Assembly (NCBI GenBank): GCA_037951105.1
Contig: JBAMJV010010565.1
Span: 1-64,000 of the forward strand
DNA: 64,000 bases
Origin: Echinarachnius parma
Taxonomy: Eukaryota; Echinodermata; Echinoidea; Clypeasteroida; Echinarachniidae
Reading direction: 5' to 3'
A program made the translations under genes and the position numbers. The first letter of the stretch is position 1. Every line of letters begins with the position of its first letter. Positions 10,856-21,277 of the stretch are shown here, one piece after another. Under the pieces are notes generated by a model. It searched no databases. It had not been told where the DNA came from and saw only the letters and a list, made by a program, of their open reading frames with translations.

Positions 10856-12056
10856 TCATAACAATGATGACAATAACGATAATAAAAGTGCTGCTTCCAA
10901 GAGAAAGAAATTAGGACATTAAAGGAAAAAGAAAGGGCGGAGAGAGAAAAAAAGAAATAGATCTAGACCTCCAGATCAAGGGGCTTACCAGGGGGTTTCA
11001 AGTTCCCCAACCTTTCAGCATTGGGTATGGACATGCATGAATTTCTCTAGACATCTCAAGTTGGGGAAGGATTTAAATTCTGATCACAAGCTTTTGCTAA
11101 ATCCTACCCTTGGTAAATCGTCACCTCAAAAGTTGTGAGAATCATCTTTATCTGATGTGAACATACCCTGCATGGTATAACGTTTCATGTGGAGATCTTC
11201 ATGTTGATTTTACATTTATAAAACACCACTACTACATACATACACATATACAGTATGTTCAAATATGTAAAGTATAGTGAGTAGATTTGTGTCATCATGG
11301 TTAGAGCATAGATTTTTGTCAAGTTGGGCTGGACACTAGACTAGTACTCCACCCGCTCAAATTCAAATTCTGTACCCTTTTTCAAATATGCAAGTTAGAC
11401 CATTCCGGACAAGGTCCAGGAATGTTCATTGACCATATGATAAGAACACCCTTCAAGAGACGAAAAGGAATTACAATAACACAGATTTTTATTGACAGTT
11501 GGCAGATAATGCTCCTGCTGTGACGTGGTCCGAAAAAGTATATCTAACAAACATGTGTCGCATGTTCCTGTGCTATTGTGCTATTTCATCTCGTGTGCTT
11601 TCACTGTGTTCATATCACTGAACACAGTGAAAACACATGAGATAAAAACAATCTTGCACATATTGTCATCAACTGAGGCTGGACACTAAACTAACTCTTC
11701 ATCTGCTCAAGTGAATAGAAAAAAGAAAAAAAAAAAAACTAGATGGATCTTTGATTGCGCGCAATCGAAAATTATGCCTCCGCTATCACGCGATTTTAAT
11801 ATCAAGCCCAAATTAACATGCACTGATTTAATTTTAACAAATATTTTTCATATATTTTGAGTCCTGTGACCTTGACCATATGACCCCAATCTTTGATGGC
11901 TCCCTAAACAACATTCAGGTACGAAGTTTAATTGAAATCTGACATTTAGTTCTTGAGATTTTGGCATTACAAGCTTTTTTGCATGTATAATGAGTCCCGT
12001 GACCTTGACCTCAACCTCATGACCCCAACATTTTATGGCTACGTTGACGAGTACTG

Positions 12057-12075
12057 TGACCTTGACCTTTGACCT
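12057..12075. promoter_or_regulatory. Nuclear-receptor half-site triplet
   Basis: TGACCT, TGACCT, one base, TGACCT. Read on the minus strand it contains a perfect DR1 (AGGTCA A AGGTCA) and the extended half-site TCAAGGTCA. It is part of the repeat, so function is unknown. Confidence 0.5.
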
Positions 12076-12207
12076 CATGAACCCCAAAATCTAATCGGAT
12101 CATTGCCACCCCAATATCTACACTAATACCAAGTTTGAATTAGATCCGTCAACCGGTTCTTGAGATATCGCGAGAACGAGGCATTTTTGCATATATATTG
12201 AGTCCTG

Positions 12208-12226
12208 TGACCTTGACCTTTGACCT
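12208..12226. promoter_or_regulatory. Nuclear-receptor half-site triplet, second copy
   Basis: Same three-half-site arrangement as 12057-12075, 151 bases further on. Shorter versions (two half-sites) lie at 11867 and 12000. Confidence 0.5.
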
Positions 12227-12414
12227 CATGACCCCTAAAATCTAATCAGATCATTGTCACCACAATATGTACACTCATACCAAGTTTGAAATTGATCCGT
12301 CAACTGGTTCTTGAGATATCGCGAGAACGAATACGGGACGGACGGACGGACGGACGGACGGACAACCCAAAAACATGCCTCCGGCCACTTCGTTGGCGGA
12401 GGCATAAAAAAGTC

Positions 12415-12531
12415 CCATGATGATGATGATGACGAAGATGCTGTATGATGATGATGATGATGATGATGATGGTGATGATGTCGAAGATGCTGTCTGATGA
12501 TGATGATGATGATGATGTCGAAGATGCTGTC

Positions 12532-12567
<36 letters not shown>

Positions 12568-12582
12568 CGACGAAGATGCTGT

Positions 12583-12627
<45 letters not shown>

Positions 12628-12675
12628 GTGATGATGTCGAAGATGCTGTCTGATGATGATGATGATGATGACGGT
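12415..12675. repeat. Imperfect (GAT)n microsatellite, second copy
   Basis: GAT units broken at intervals by a CGAAGATGCTGTCTGATGAT variant that itself repeats about five times, giving a higher-order period of 40 to 95 bases. Confidence 0.95.
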
Positions 12676-13548
12676 TATAAAAGTGCTGTTGCCAAGAGAA
12701 AGAAATAATGACATTTGGGAGAGAAAAGGAAAGAGAGAATACCAAGATCTATACCACTGGATCAAGGGGCTTTTACCAGGGGGTTTCAAGTTCCCCAACC
12801 TTTCAGCATTGGGTATGGACATGCATGAATTTCTCTAAAGATCTCAAGTTGGGGAAGGATTTAAATTCTGATCACAAGCTTTTGCTAAATCCTACCCTTG
12901 GTAAATCGTCACCTCAAAAGTTGTGAGAATCATCTTTATCTGATGTGAACATAGCCTGCGTGGTATAACGTTTCATGCGTAGATCTTCATGTTGATTTTA
13001 CACTTATAAAACACAACTACTACATACATACACATACATGTATACATGTATGTTCAAATATGTATAGTGAGTAGATTTGTGGCATCATGGTTAGAGCATA
13101 GATTTTTGTCAAGTTGGGCTGGACACTAGACTAGTACTCCATCCGCTCAAATTCAAATTCTGTACCCTTTTTCAAATATGCAAGTTAGACCATTCCGGAC
13201 AAGGTCCAGGAATGTTCATTGACCATATATATATATGATAAGAACACCCTTCAAGAGACGAAAAGGAATTACAATAACACAGATTTTTATTGACAGTTGG
13301 CAGATAATGCTCCTGCTGTGACGTGGTCCGAAAAAGTATGTCTAACAAACATGTGTCACATGTTCCTGTGCTAAATGTGCTATTTCATCTCATGTGCTTT
13401 CACTGTGTTCATATCACTGAACACAGTGAAAACACATGAGATAAAAACAATCTAGCACATATATTGTCATCAACTGAGGCTGGACACTAAACTAACTCTT
13501 CATCTGCTCAAGTGAATAGAAAAAACAACAAAAGAAAACCAAAAGTCC

Positions 13549-14289
13549 CATGTTCCATAACTTGATATGATACCCATGGATCTCTAGTAGGGAGGGTTTT
13601 TCAAATTGGTTTGTTAACTGCTGCTGCTGATATGGTCCAGAAATGTATTTCAAACATGTAATATTAATACTTTACATGACATGAAAACAATAACACAGCT
13701 ATTTAAAGTTAGGCTAAACGATAGACTAGCTCTTCATCTGCGTAAGTGAATGGAAAATGCAGAAAATACCCCCCAAATCAGCAACAAGAAGTACAATGTT
13801 CTGTTAATTAAGATTTTAAAAATCAAACTTAAAATCCAACTTAAACAAAACTGAAAGGGGTTTTTCATATATCGGTTGAGGCTGGACATTAGACTATCTC
13901 TCCACCTGCTCTCATCCCAAGTCGGCTGTAACCCTATCTGCATCCCCTCAATCTCCAGTGGGGAGGCTAAAGCTGAACCAATTATCCTCAAAATCGCTTT
14001 CGACTTCTTTATGATTGTCACTTTCCATATACCTGACATTGTACAAGAACCTATCTTGGACTGTAAATTATATTCCTTAAAGCGACCTTTTTATTACTTC
14101 CTTTCATAATCATACATGATTATTCTTTGCAATCTATTACAACAGGAATATTAAGGCAAAGCTGTTCATGCCTTGGTTCCCTTTTCATTTGTTTATGATT
14201 GATTGCCATGTATAATATATTTTAAATATGATTGTCATATAAATGTATGTAATATACAGTACATGTATATTGTCATATGGTTTTCCCTC
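13549..14289. other. Non-coding stretch, nothing recognised
   Basis: Short echoes of the preceding unit (GGCTGGACATTAGACTATC, CTTCATCTGCGTAAGTGAAT) suggest a worn third copy of the 3' part of the duplication. No exon recognised. Confidence 0.4.
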
Positions 14290-14400
14290 ACTACAAACAA
14301 GATCAATAGAGCATGTGTGCCTCCCAATTGTGAGGTCTCGAGTTCGAACCCAGAGTATTGCGCGTTGCATTTTCCTTCAGCAAGTCTTCCCTATAGTTGT
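14290..14400 (+). mobile_element. tRNA-derived SINE remnant
   Basis: AATAGAGCATGTGTGCC and GTCTCGAGTTCGAACCCAG resemble a worn A box and an intact-looking B box (AGTTCGAACC at 14341-14350) of a tRNA-type pol III promoter. No cloverleaf could be completed, so it is not called a tRNA gene. Confidence 0.35.
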
Positions 14401-15295
14401 GGCATATGAATGATGTAGGTGCACAATCATAAGACTCAACCTATGAGTGTCACTTTCTATATGCCTCAGGTTGAAATGGAAAGTACCCAAATTAAATCAG
14501 ACATGTTTACTTCACATGCTTTCATGTATAGCACTGGAAAAGCAGCCTTTTGCAGCGTTTTTCTGTTTCATCAATGAAGACTTGTACTTAATTTTGGTAT
14601 AACATAAATTTACCATAGATTCCACATTCGGTATTTCAGGACCAATCGTTAAAAAGTGAACAATGATGAAATTTATGATATATATATATATTTTTTGTTA
14701 CAGTGCAACAATCACTTCACATTGAAATGATTATCACCACAGTCATCAGACACACTATCAATCCTCACATGATGTGCACTTTATACTTTCTTGGGAGCAA
14801 TAATAAGCCTTGCTTAATTAAAGACAAGTTTTCAAAGAAACAACACCAAATTGTAGATGATTTAATAGTCCACAAATTTGAATAGAATTATGAAAGTTTA
14901 CTTCTGTATGATAGTCACCTTTTTTATCTGCCTATGGTACTTTATGTTTTAGGGATTTGAATGATCCACAAATTCTTTTAGACATGTGCACAAAGGAATA
15001 GCATCATGTTTGATTTCTATCCTAGGGCAACGATCACAATTGTCACATACCGCGCTGCATGAAATTTTGGGTCAAATTTCTAAAACTGAGATTGAAAGTT
15101 GCCTTTTTGGGACAAAGAATGTTGAACTATTTGGAGAGCTTTGTTATGAGTTTTCTCAGATCTTTGTTGGAACATGATACCAAAAAAAAGTGTCACACCT
15201 CACAAACAAGTGAAATGTTGCATCATTTTTTGTCAGGAATGTGTATTATGGGAACAGGGAATGTTGAACAATTCATGTTTTGTATGAATTTAAAA
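14401..15295. other. Non-coding stretch with a weak exon-like segment
   Basis: An acceptor-like TATTTTTTGTTACAG at about 14702 is followed by 60 open codons to a stop at 14885, AT-rich and without other support. Short open frames at 14986-15382 run into the next tandem array. Nothing here is called a gene. Confidence 0.4.
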
Positions 15296-15299
15296 TTCA

Positions 15300-15880
15300 G
15301 TCATCTACGAATGGAAATACAGGCTAGGCCAATAGATGGACCAATGTTAGTCCAATGGATGATATTGGCAAGACCGTATTAATTAGGCCTACATTTTCAT
15401 TGAAATGCAGACCAGTATATCTTTGAATGGGAATACAGGCTAGTCACAGGCTAGGCCAATCGATGGACCAATGTTAGTCCAATGGATGATATTGGCAAGA
15501 GAGTATTAGTATGTAGGCCTACGTATGAATTGAAATGCGGACCAGTATATCTTTGAATGGAAATACAGGCTAGTCACAGGCTAGGCTAATCGATGGACCA
15601 ATGTTAGTCCAATGGGTGATATCAGAAAGACAGTATGTAGGCATACGTATGAATTGAAATGCGGACCAGTATATTGTTTATGGGAAAACAAGCTAGTTAC
15701 AGGCGAGGCCAATCAATGGACCAATGTTAGTCCAATGGATGATATTGGCAAGACAGTACATTATGTAGGCCTACGTATGAATTGAAATGGGGACCAGTAT
15801 ATCGCTGAATGGTGATACAAAGTACAGGCAAGATCTGCTAGGCCAATTGATGGACCAACGTTCGTTAGCCCTCAAAGTTT
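15300..15880. repeat. Tandem array, about 126-bp unit, 4.4 copies
   Basis: GAATGGAAATACAGGCTAG, CCAATCGATGGACC and GTTAGTCCAATGGATGATAT recur with spacings of about 115, 130, 126 and 126 bases. Copies are highly similar, and the last is the most diverged. Confidence 0.85.
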
Positions 15881-16657
15881 TGGAATACCAGACCAATCAT
15901 CATCAGTAGCCTATACTACAGTAGCAGGGAAATCACATTACCTCCATGGAGTGGTGTAGCTATTAGAAGGGGATGAAGGGGTTGAACCAAAGGGGGGAAC
16001 TATTCCCCCCCCCCCCCCCACTAACCAAACACAATAATAGAAAGGACAATTACAACATTTACAACAGGAGTACAACAGTACTAGACGCTAGCACTTGCTC
16101 GTTCGCCTGGGGCTAGTAGAAATTATTGGGCAAGTATCATTTCATAAATTGTCTAGGTTGGTTGCCCAATTTTGCAAAAACATAACATTTCTGTTCAATT
16201 TCCGGAGAAAATGTAATTCCTAGCGTGTTTATTTCATCTAAAAGTAAGCAGGCAAGTAAGTTATCTGTTCAGGCAAGTAGAATTTGACGAGTTTTAAATT
16301 GACTTGCCCAAACAGCCAGTAGAGAAAAAAGTAAGTGTGGAGCATTGAAAACATGTATAAAAGGATTATAATAATGATGAGAATCCTTGCCTGACCACCC
16401 CCCCCCCCCCCTTATTGCCCCACTCTCCCTCCATCTGCCCCCACTCCCTGCGCCCCACCCCTTCCTTTGGGTTGTCATCGCTACGCCCGCTGTCTACATG
16501 TATCATCTTCACTTCTACACTGTAGATGACCCCTCTGTCAGAACTCTATGGTAGGGTCATTTGTTTGAGGGTCAATAAACTTTTGCTTTCAAAATACTTA
16601 TGAATGATTAGTTAGGGCTGGAGCCTGTTTTTCGATTTCATTACGAACTAATGCGAT
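15881..16657. other. Non-coding stretch
   Basis: C runs near 16006 and 16399. The phrase GCAAGTAAG with TTGCCCAA/GTTGCCCAA recurs near 16130-16310, and a related passage lies near 24420-24530, suggesting a worn interspersed repeat. Confidence 0.4.
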
Positions 16658-16870
16658 ACTGTAAACGTGGTAATATTCACGGATGTCGCGCTGATGTCGA
16701 CGTCCGCGAACATTAAAACCTGCGAATATGCAATTTTATTGATTTTCATTTACTATATTTTTGATGAGGGTCTTACGATCGGCAGCGAAATTAAAAACCT
16801 GCGATTGTGTTTTTGCGTCGCTCAGTGCAAAATATTAATCGCGCAAAAAGAAAATAACATAATTTACAGT
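16658..16870. mobile_element. MITE family K
   Basis: Begins ACTGTAAA and ends TTTACAGT, with many CGCGAA and CCTGCGA motifs inside. Non-coding, about 213 bp. The end sequence and CG-rich body are typical of small DNA elements with an ACTGTAAA terminus. Single copy in the window. Confidence 0.6.
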
Positions 16871-17220
16871 GTCTGAATGCTCATAGTGTTTGTGGTCGTC
16901 GCCCTGCATGCTTTGTATATTGTGATGCGAGTAAAGAACGGGTTAAACACGATTGTGATACGAACGTAGCATGAATTGTGCGAAATCCTAGTGCAAATTC
17001 AATGCGAGCTAATATAGTACGTTCACTACGAGTTTAGCAAGACCTAAGCATGATGCATGCATTCTCGTTTCGGTTTAAGCTTGTTCTCTTTTGAACCTTT
17101 GCAAATTGTGAACCTGCTCACAAGTTTTCACTCGATCGATCGACAGCAAGCACGAGCTTACCACGAAAGTAGTGCAAGCTTAGGATGATGTGACAGGAGC
17201 TGTCCAGAGCTCGCATTAGT
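16871..17220. other. CpG-rich stretch, possibly another element
   Basis: AATGCGAGCT near 17000 and AGCTCGCATT near 17209 are inverted, with many CpG between. On the minus strand an ATG open for 18 codons (MRALDSSCHIILSLHYFR) meets a GTAAGC donor at about 17158. The inverted ends make a transposon more likely than an exon. Confidence 0.35.
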
Positions 17221-17747
17221 TATTGTTATTATTTATTTTATTTTTTTCGGCAAATCAAATACAAATTGGAAGAAAAGTGTAACAAAGTAAGGAAATTGCA
17301 ACCACTGGAATGCCAGGGCTTGGAAAAAGTAAATACTGAAGTTGCAAAAGAAGGCTCCAGAGATAATTTGTAGCAAACTATATGCTTGCTTGAAAATAAT
17401 CTTATCATGAATTATGAGGTACTGCATGGAAAGATGGTGTAGCAAACTGTGGCATGAAAAAACATTTCAGAGGTGCTGGGTTGCTTCAAATTCAAATGTT
17501 TTAGCAGAAATAATTACATAAACTCTTAGAAATATAACTCTTCATAGCCATCCTATTAATCATGCAAAAATATGTAATTTCTATTTATTAATTCCTCTTT
17601 TAACCACACATTTTGAAAAAAGTGGTTTCATTATTGACATTGGCAACCTACCATACCCACATTCTCTAAATTAAGCTAAGCATGACTTATTTCCATTCAT
17701 GTAGTGGATACCCTGAAATATTTTATAGAGCATTGACACCTATTAAA
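17221..17747. other. Non-coding stretch, nothing recognised
   Basis: AT-rich, no repeat or exon signal noticed. Confidence 0.5.
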
Positions 17748-18212
17748 AGGGGGTATCCCACTGAGCGGCGAACGTTTGCGAAAGTTTGAGAATATAGCGA
17801 GTTTGCCTCTGCCACCCTGATTTTTGCCAACATTTGTCAGAAAAGTTGGCGAATCCAAAATTCGCAAACGTTCGTAAGCATTCGCCGCTCAATGGGTCGA
17901 TTGCATTTAGGAACCATATGGTCATGTAATCGCTAGCATTGGCGAATCAACAAGAACGTTAGCTACACCGTCTTACAACCGTTTGCGAACGTTTGCAACT
18001 GTTTGCGAAAAAATATATTCGCAAAGAAATTTTGAACATGTTCAAAATTTCTTTGCGACAAGAAAAACTGTTTGCGACAATTAAAACCGTTTGTGAATTT
18101 TCTTGCAACCTTTTGCAACCTTTTACGAACCTTTTGCAACCTTTAACGAATCCTGGCGAAATCCCAAATTCGCTATATTCGCAAACGTTCGCCGCTCAGT
18201 GGGATACCCCCT
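17748..18212. mobile_element. MITE with 35-bp perfect termini and a central palindrome
   Basis: AGGGGGTATCCCACTGAGCG followed by GCGAACGTTTGCGAA at the left is exactly inverted at the right end. A sub-terminal inverted copy (CGTTCGTAAGCATTCGCCGC) lies near 17870. The centre (18019-18057) is a near-perfect palindrome around TTGAACATGTTCAA. It sits inside the first bases of family D copy 2 with AAA on both sides, so a 3-bp target duplication is possible. Confidence 0.85.
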
Positions 18213-18687
18213 AAAGAGATCTAGTATAAAACATTGTCCAAATCCATTAAATTGACTTAGAACTGGATCTCTCATACCTTGTTGTATTTGTATTACCAAT
18301 AGAAGCATGGAACAGCTTTTGGTTTTTCAAATTTCTCTTTTGTTATAAAGGTATTTACGATTGAAGTGTTCAAATTTTTAATTATCCACTGGAAAGTTGT
18401 AATTGTGTACAAAGTTAGTGCATTGAGTTAGCAAATATCACTTTGCATTTTCGCTCATTTCTCAGCTATATAACTTCCATTTAACCCGTTCAGGACGGAC
18501 TGATATTACTACAACATGTATTCTCCATAGACCTAAGCCCGATTATTTTCGGGACTATAGTCCTCAATGGATTAACATGAAATTTTCACACATTACTTTT
18601 AGTGGACATATCAGATCACAAAAAACACATGTTATCAACCATTTGTCACTTTTTGCACATGCCAACAAAGTTACTAGGTCTCTTTAA
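18212..18687. mobile_element. Family D element, copy 2, with nested insertions
   Basis: Body matches copy 1 (TACCTTGTTGTATTT, GTGTACAAAGTTAGTGCATT) and ends GTTACTAGGTCTCTTTAA. Its left end is interrupted by the MITE at 17748 and its body by a family A element at 18481-18574. Confidence 0.8.
18481..18574. mobile_element. TTAA-bounded small element, family A, nested in D
   Basis: TTAACCCGTTCAGGACGGAC to GTCCTCAATGGATTAA, reverse orientation. It lies where intact D copies read TCCATTTAACTTGAAATT, so it used that TTAA as target. Confidence 0.8.
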
Positions 18688-18899
18688 TTTTTTGAGTGAT
18701 AATATTGTCCTTTCTTTTGTTAACTTTATTTTTTATACTTGTAGGTTTTGTTCTCAGGTGTGCAATGTCTGTGTGTATTTATTTTGTTTGGATAAATAAC
18801 ATTTGTGCAGTTATGTACATACATGTGTAATGGCCAGTTTGCTGGCAGATTCAGTTTTATCGCTGCTGTTAAATTTTGAAACATTGTTCTACGTTTATA

Positions 18900-19135
18900 G
18901 CCCGGTCACATATCAACGGATTGCGTAAACGGACGTCAAACGGAGGGCTAAATTTTCCATCCATTCGCCTCCGTTCGTATGCGTTTCTTGTCCGTTCCTT
19001 GTCCGGTGATGTACGTTGTTCTATGTTTTGTACATAAAGCAATGGAGACGACTTTCATCACCGGATAATTTCATTTCGCAAATTTTCTATTCGTTGGGCA
19101 TTCGTTTCCGTTATCCATTGATATCTGACCGGGCC
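18900..19135. mobile_element. MITE family L, copy 3
   Basis: GCCCGGTCACATATCAACGG to ATTGATATCTGACCGGGCC. Internal CCGTTCGTATGCGTTTCTTG matches copies 1 and 2. Confidence 0.85.
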
Positions 19136-19326
19136 AATAAAGATAGCTAGAAGAGTTGTTCCGATACTTGGAAAGGAACAAAAAGTTAAACATTTGTATT
19201 TTTAGAACCTTTTTTCTGGATTTATTATTCCCTTTTTTGGTTATCTTATAAATTATTTTTTTCAAAGGTTTTCATGCAAACTAAGATTAGTAAAATAAGA
19301 TATAGTAATCGAGGATCATTTTCTCA

Positions 19327-19411
19327 GAAAAGTAGTTTGATTTGTTATAACATACATTCTCCATAAACCACAGCCCAAGTATTTTCTGGACCAGTCCCGA
19401 ATAGGTCAATG
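19327..19411. mobile_element. TTAA-bounded small element, family A, left end lost
   Basis: TTATAACATACATTCTCC and GGACCAGTCCCGAATAGG match family A in reverse orientation. Confidence 0.55.
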
Positions 19412-19415
19412 AGGT

Positions 19416-20435
19416 TAAGCCTGAGTCATGTCGGAATTTTTTTGTTCCGGAATCCGCCGGTGTTGTGCCGGTTGGAATCCGGTATTCCGATAAAAAAAAA
19501 CCTGCCAATGAATGATACGGAACGAACACGCACTAGAAGGTCTGCCATAGCTTCGGCAGCGCAGGCAAGCCCCGCGCTGCGAGACAGGCCAACTCAACTG
19601 CCTTGACCTTGCATTTTTCAAGTTGCACTCTTAAAAAGTGCCGAAAAGGAACGAAAATGTAAGATTATTACGATTAAGATCGCACCTATTCTAGACTCTT
19701 ATTTTACTTATACGAGAACAATTACCTGCAAAAACAGCAACAACAAAAAATGCGCTGATTATATCTCGAACATTTTCTAACTCCTCGAACCTGCATGTGT
19801 ACTGAAGCTTACATCATATCAGTACAACGACACGAATAAGTCAACACTAACACTTCACTTGTATACTTTCCGTGCAGCTTATCGGGTCTTTTTTCTTACG
19901 CGAGATATCCATCCGCCAGGAATTCCCCAATTCCCGGCGGATGGATATCTCGCGTAAGAAATGAGACCCATAACCTGCACGCAAAGTACACCAGTGATAT
20001 GGCGGGCTGTACCGATAGAGGGCGGACTGGATGTCAACGTTTGAGAATCGTTTAATCCATGTGCAGTATTACGTACATGGGTGACATGGTACGGCGCAGC
20101 TCTGAGTGATAGCAGCTAGCTGCGGGGCCGGGGCGCGCCGGGGTAGCTAGTCTACGACGTCGATCGTATGCCGTACTCGCCGCACCGCGCGCTAGATCGG
20201 CTGTCATAATAAACGCAGCGGATTTCTTGTCGTTGTAAGTTGCATTCGACATCGTCTTTCTTGTACTTTTTTGTCATTTGTTTTCTTCTGATAGTTTTCT
20301 ACTACAAAATATGAATTTTTGAGGAAAAAGAGGTTTTCTGCGATTTTCATCGGAATACCGGAATGGAGAAAACCAAACCGGAACACGCACACACCGGACG
20401 GATTCCGGTATTCCGTCCGTTCCGACCCAGGCTTA
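19416..20435. mobile_element. Non-autonomous DNA transposon with 8-bp target duplication
   Basis: Flanked by exact AATGAGGT at 19408-19415 and 20436-20443. Termini TAAGCCTGAGTC and GACCCAGGCTTA are inverted, and further GGAATCCG/CGGATTCC and GGTATTCCG/CGGAATACC blocks extend the inverted arms to about 80 bases. Length 1020 bp, CpG-rich, no long ORF. An 8-bp duplication is typical of hAT and some other superfamilies. The class is inferred from that alone. Confidence 0.85.
19861..19991. repeat. Long palindrome inside the 1-kb transposon
   Basis: A perfect stem CTTACGCGAGATATCCATCC (plus GCC) is inverted after a short loop near 19921. The arms continue outward through TCGGGTCT/AGACCCAT and GTATACTTTCCGTGCAGC/CCTGCACGCAAAGTACAC. 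Total about 131 bases. Confidence 0.9.
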
Positions 20436-20555
20436 AATGAGGTATTATAGGGTACCACCACCCAATAATAATATTCTTATAAATGAAAGGTAACATCTTT
20501 AGTATTCCATTCCATCAACAAGTTCACAAAAATATGTTTCAAGAAAAAAAATATA

Positions 20556-21094
20556 CAGGGTGGCCCCAAAAAAACGGAACGGGGCACTTCCCAAAATAAA
20601 GTAACACAACTATTATGTTCATCGGATAGGGTGTCTTTTCCAATGAAAAACGATATCAAGATCAGTATTTTTGGTTGTGTAGTTTTTGTTTTATGGTGCT
20701 CTGAGTAACACCATGTCAGGTTCCCATTTTTTTCAATTTTTACCAAGTCAGTCCTGATAAATCGCACTTCGTGCTCGTCATAGCGTTGAGCAACCATGCC
20801 CATTCTCTCGGCACACGGCTGAATGCCACTAACAATAGCGTGCGTATTGCTCGTTGTTCGAATGCTATGCCAGGCCGTAAGTGCAGTTTATCAGGCACAG
20901 ACTTGGTAAAAATTGACAAAAAGGGGAACCTGACATGGTGTTACTCAGAGCGCCCTAAAACAAAAACTACACGACCAAAATTACTGATCTTGGTATCGTT
21001 TTTCATTGGAAAAGACACCCTATCCGATGGACATAATCATTATGTTGCTATATTTTGGGAAGTGCCCCGTTCCGTTTTTTTTTTGGCCACCCTG
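20556..21094. mobile_element. Foldback element with about 210-bp arms, TA flanks
   Basis: Left end CAGGGTGGCC and right end GGCCACCCTG, each next to TA. The arms (about 20556-20765 and 20885-21094) are inverted copies that match nearly throughout, for example GTGTCTTTTCCAATGAAAAA and ACACCATGTCAGGTTCCC. The spacer is about 110 bases. TA flanks and the CAGGGTGGCC terminus suggest a Tc1/mariner-type MITE. Open frames through the arms are by-products. Confidence 0.85.
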
Positions 21095-21134
21095 TATAAT
21101 TGGAAAACGCATCACCATTCTAGAGCATGCGTTC

Positions 21135-21277
21135 ATGGGTCTGGATGTACGAGACTACTTTGTCCAGAGCGAACGAATCGGCCGGGATTCTAAATTGTCT
21201 CGAAACATATGCGTGAATAGCATTGGCGCACTCGCAAATGTTTGGCCCGTACGGCACCAGGAAATAGTAGTGGTTCT
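21135..21277 (+). CDS. Candidate alternative first coding exon, unrecognised
   Basis: ATG at 21135 opens 47 codons plus two bases and ends at a near-perfect donor (GTTCT then GTAAGTGG). The peptide starts MGLDVRDYFVQSERIGRDSK, continues through NICVNSIGALANVWPVR and ends in a Val-rich tail. CpG and GC are well above the neighbourhood. It begins 40 bases after the foldback element, and the frame is open back into that element, so the true 5' end is unclear. It leaves two bases, matching entry into exon 44735-44806 (junction codon CTG, Leu). It could instead be part of a larger transposon. Confidence 0.45.

Larger units (their letters stand above)
11772..12407. mobile_element. Interspersed element with TGACCTTGACC motifs, inserted in unit 1
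   Basis: Begins TTATGCCTCCG and ends CGGAGGCATAA, an 11-bp inverted repeat. The inside is built of units that start with GTGACCTTGACC and pass through CCAAGTTTGAA and TTCTTGAGATATCGCGAGAA, then end in a GGAC tandem run (12337-12363). Sequence of this kind is, from memory, common in many marine invertebrate genomes. The insertion is missing from the paired copy near 13535. A small reverse-orientation fragment (CCGGAGGCAAAGATCCATCT) lies at 31432-31455. Confidence 0.75.
10340..13548. repeat. Tandem duplication, microsatellite plus about 870 bp unique DNA
   Basis: Unit 1 (GAT tract, then 10855-11735) and unit 2 (GAT tract 12415-12675, then 12676-13535) match closely along their length, for example CCAGGGGGTTTCAAGTTCCC, TGGACATGCATGAATTTCTC and GGCTGGACACTAAACTAACT. 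They differ by few substitutions and a small AT insertion in unit 2. The sequence AAAAGTCCCATG ends both units, and in unit 1 it runs directly into the second GAT tract, marking the duplication joint. Unit 1 alone carries the insert 11772-12407, so that insertion is younger than the duplication. Confidence 0.85.

Noticed and set aside
10233..10922. Overlapping 125-208 codon frames (poly-Asp, poly-Ile, poly-Met, poly-Ser)
   Set aside because: All are the same GAT microsatellite read in different frames and strands.
13081..13140. A-box-like GGTTAGAGCATAG
   Set aside because: No B box at the right distance; lies inside the duplicated unique segment.
14300..14352. tRNA gene
   Set aside because: Only a B-box-like segment is convincing; no acceptor stem or anticodon arm could be formed, so listed as a SINE remnant.
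14702..14885. 60-codon segment after a TTTTTTGTTACAG acceptor
   Set aside because: AT-rich at background level, no donor, and no partner in matching phase that is itself convincing.
17158..17206. Minus-strand first exon MRALDSSCHIILSLHYFR with GTAAGC donor
   Set aside because: Sits at the inverted end of a CpG-rich element-like segment, so transposon origin is more likely.
20771..21193. 140-codon frame through the foldback element
   Set aside because: Most of it is the inverted arm and spacer of the element; no transposase motif is visible.
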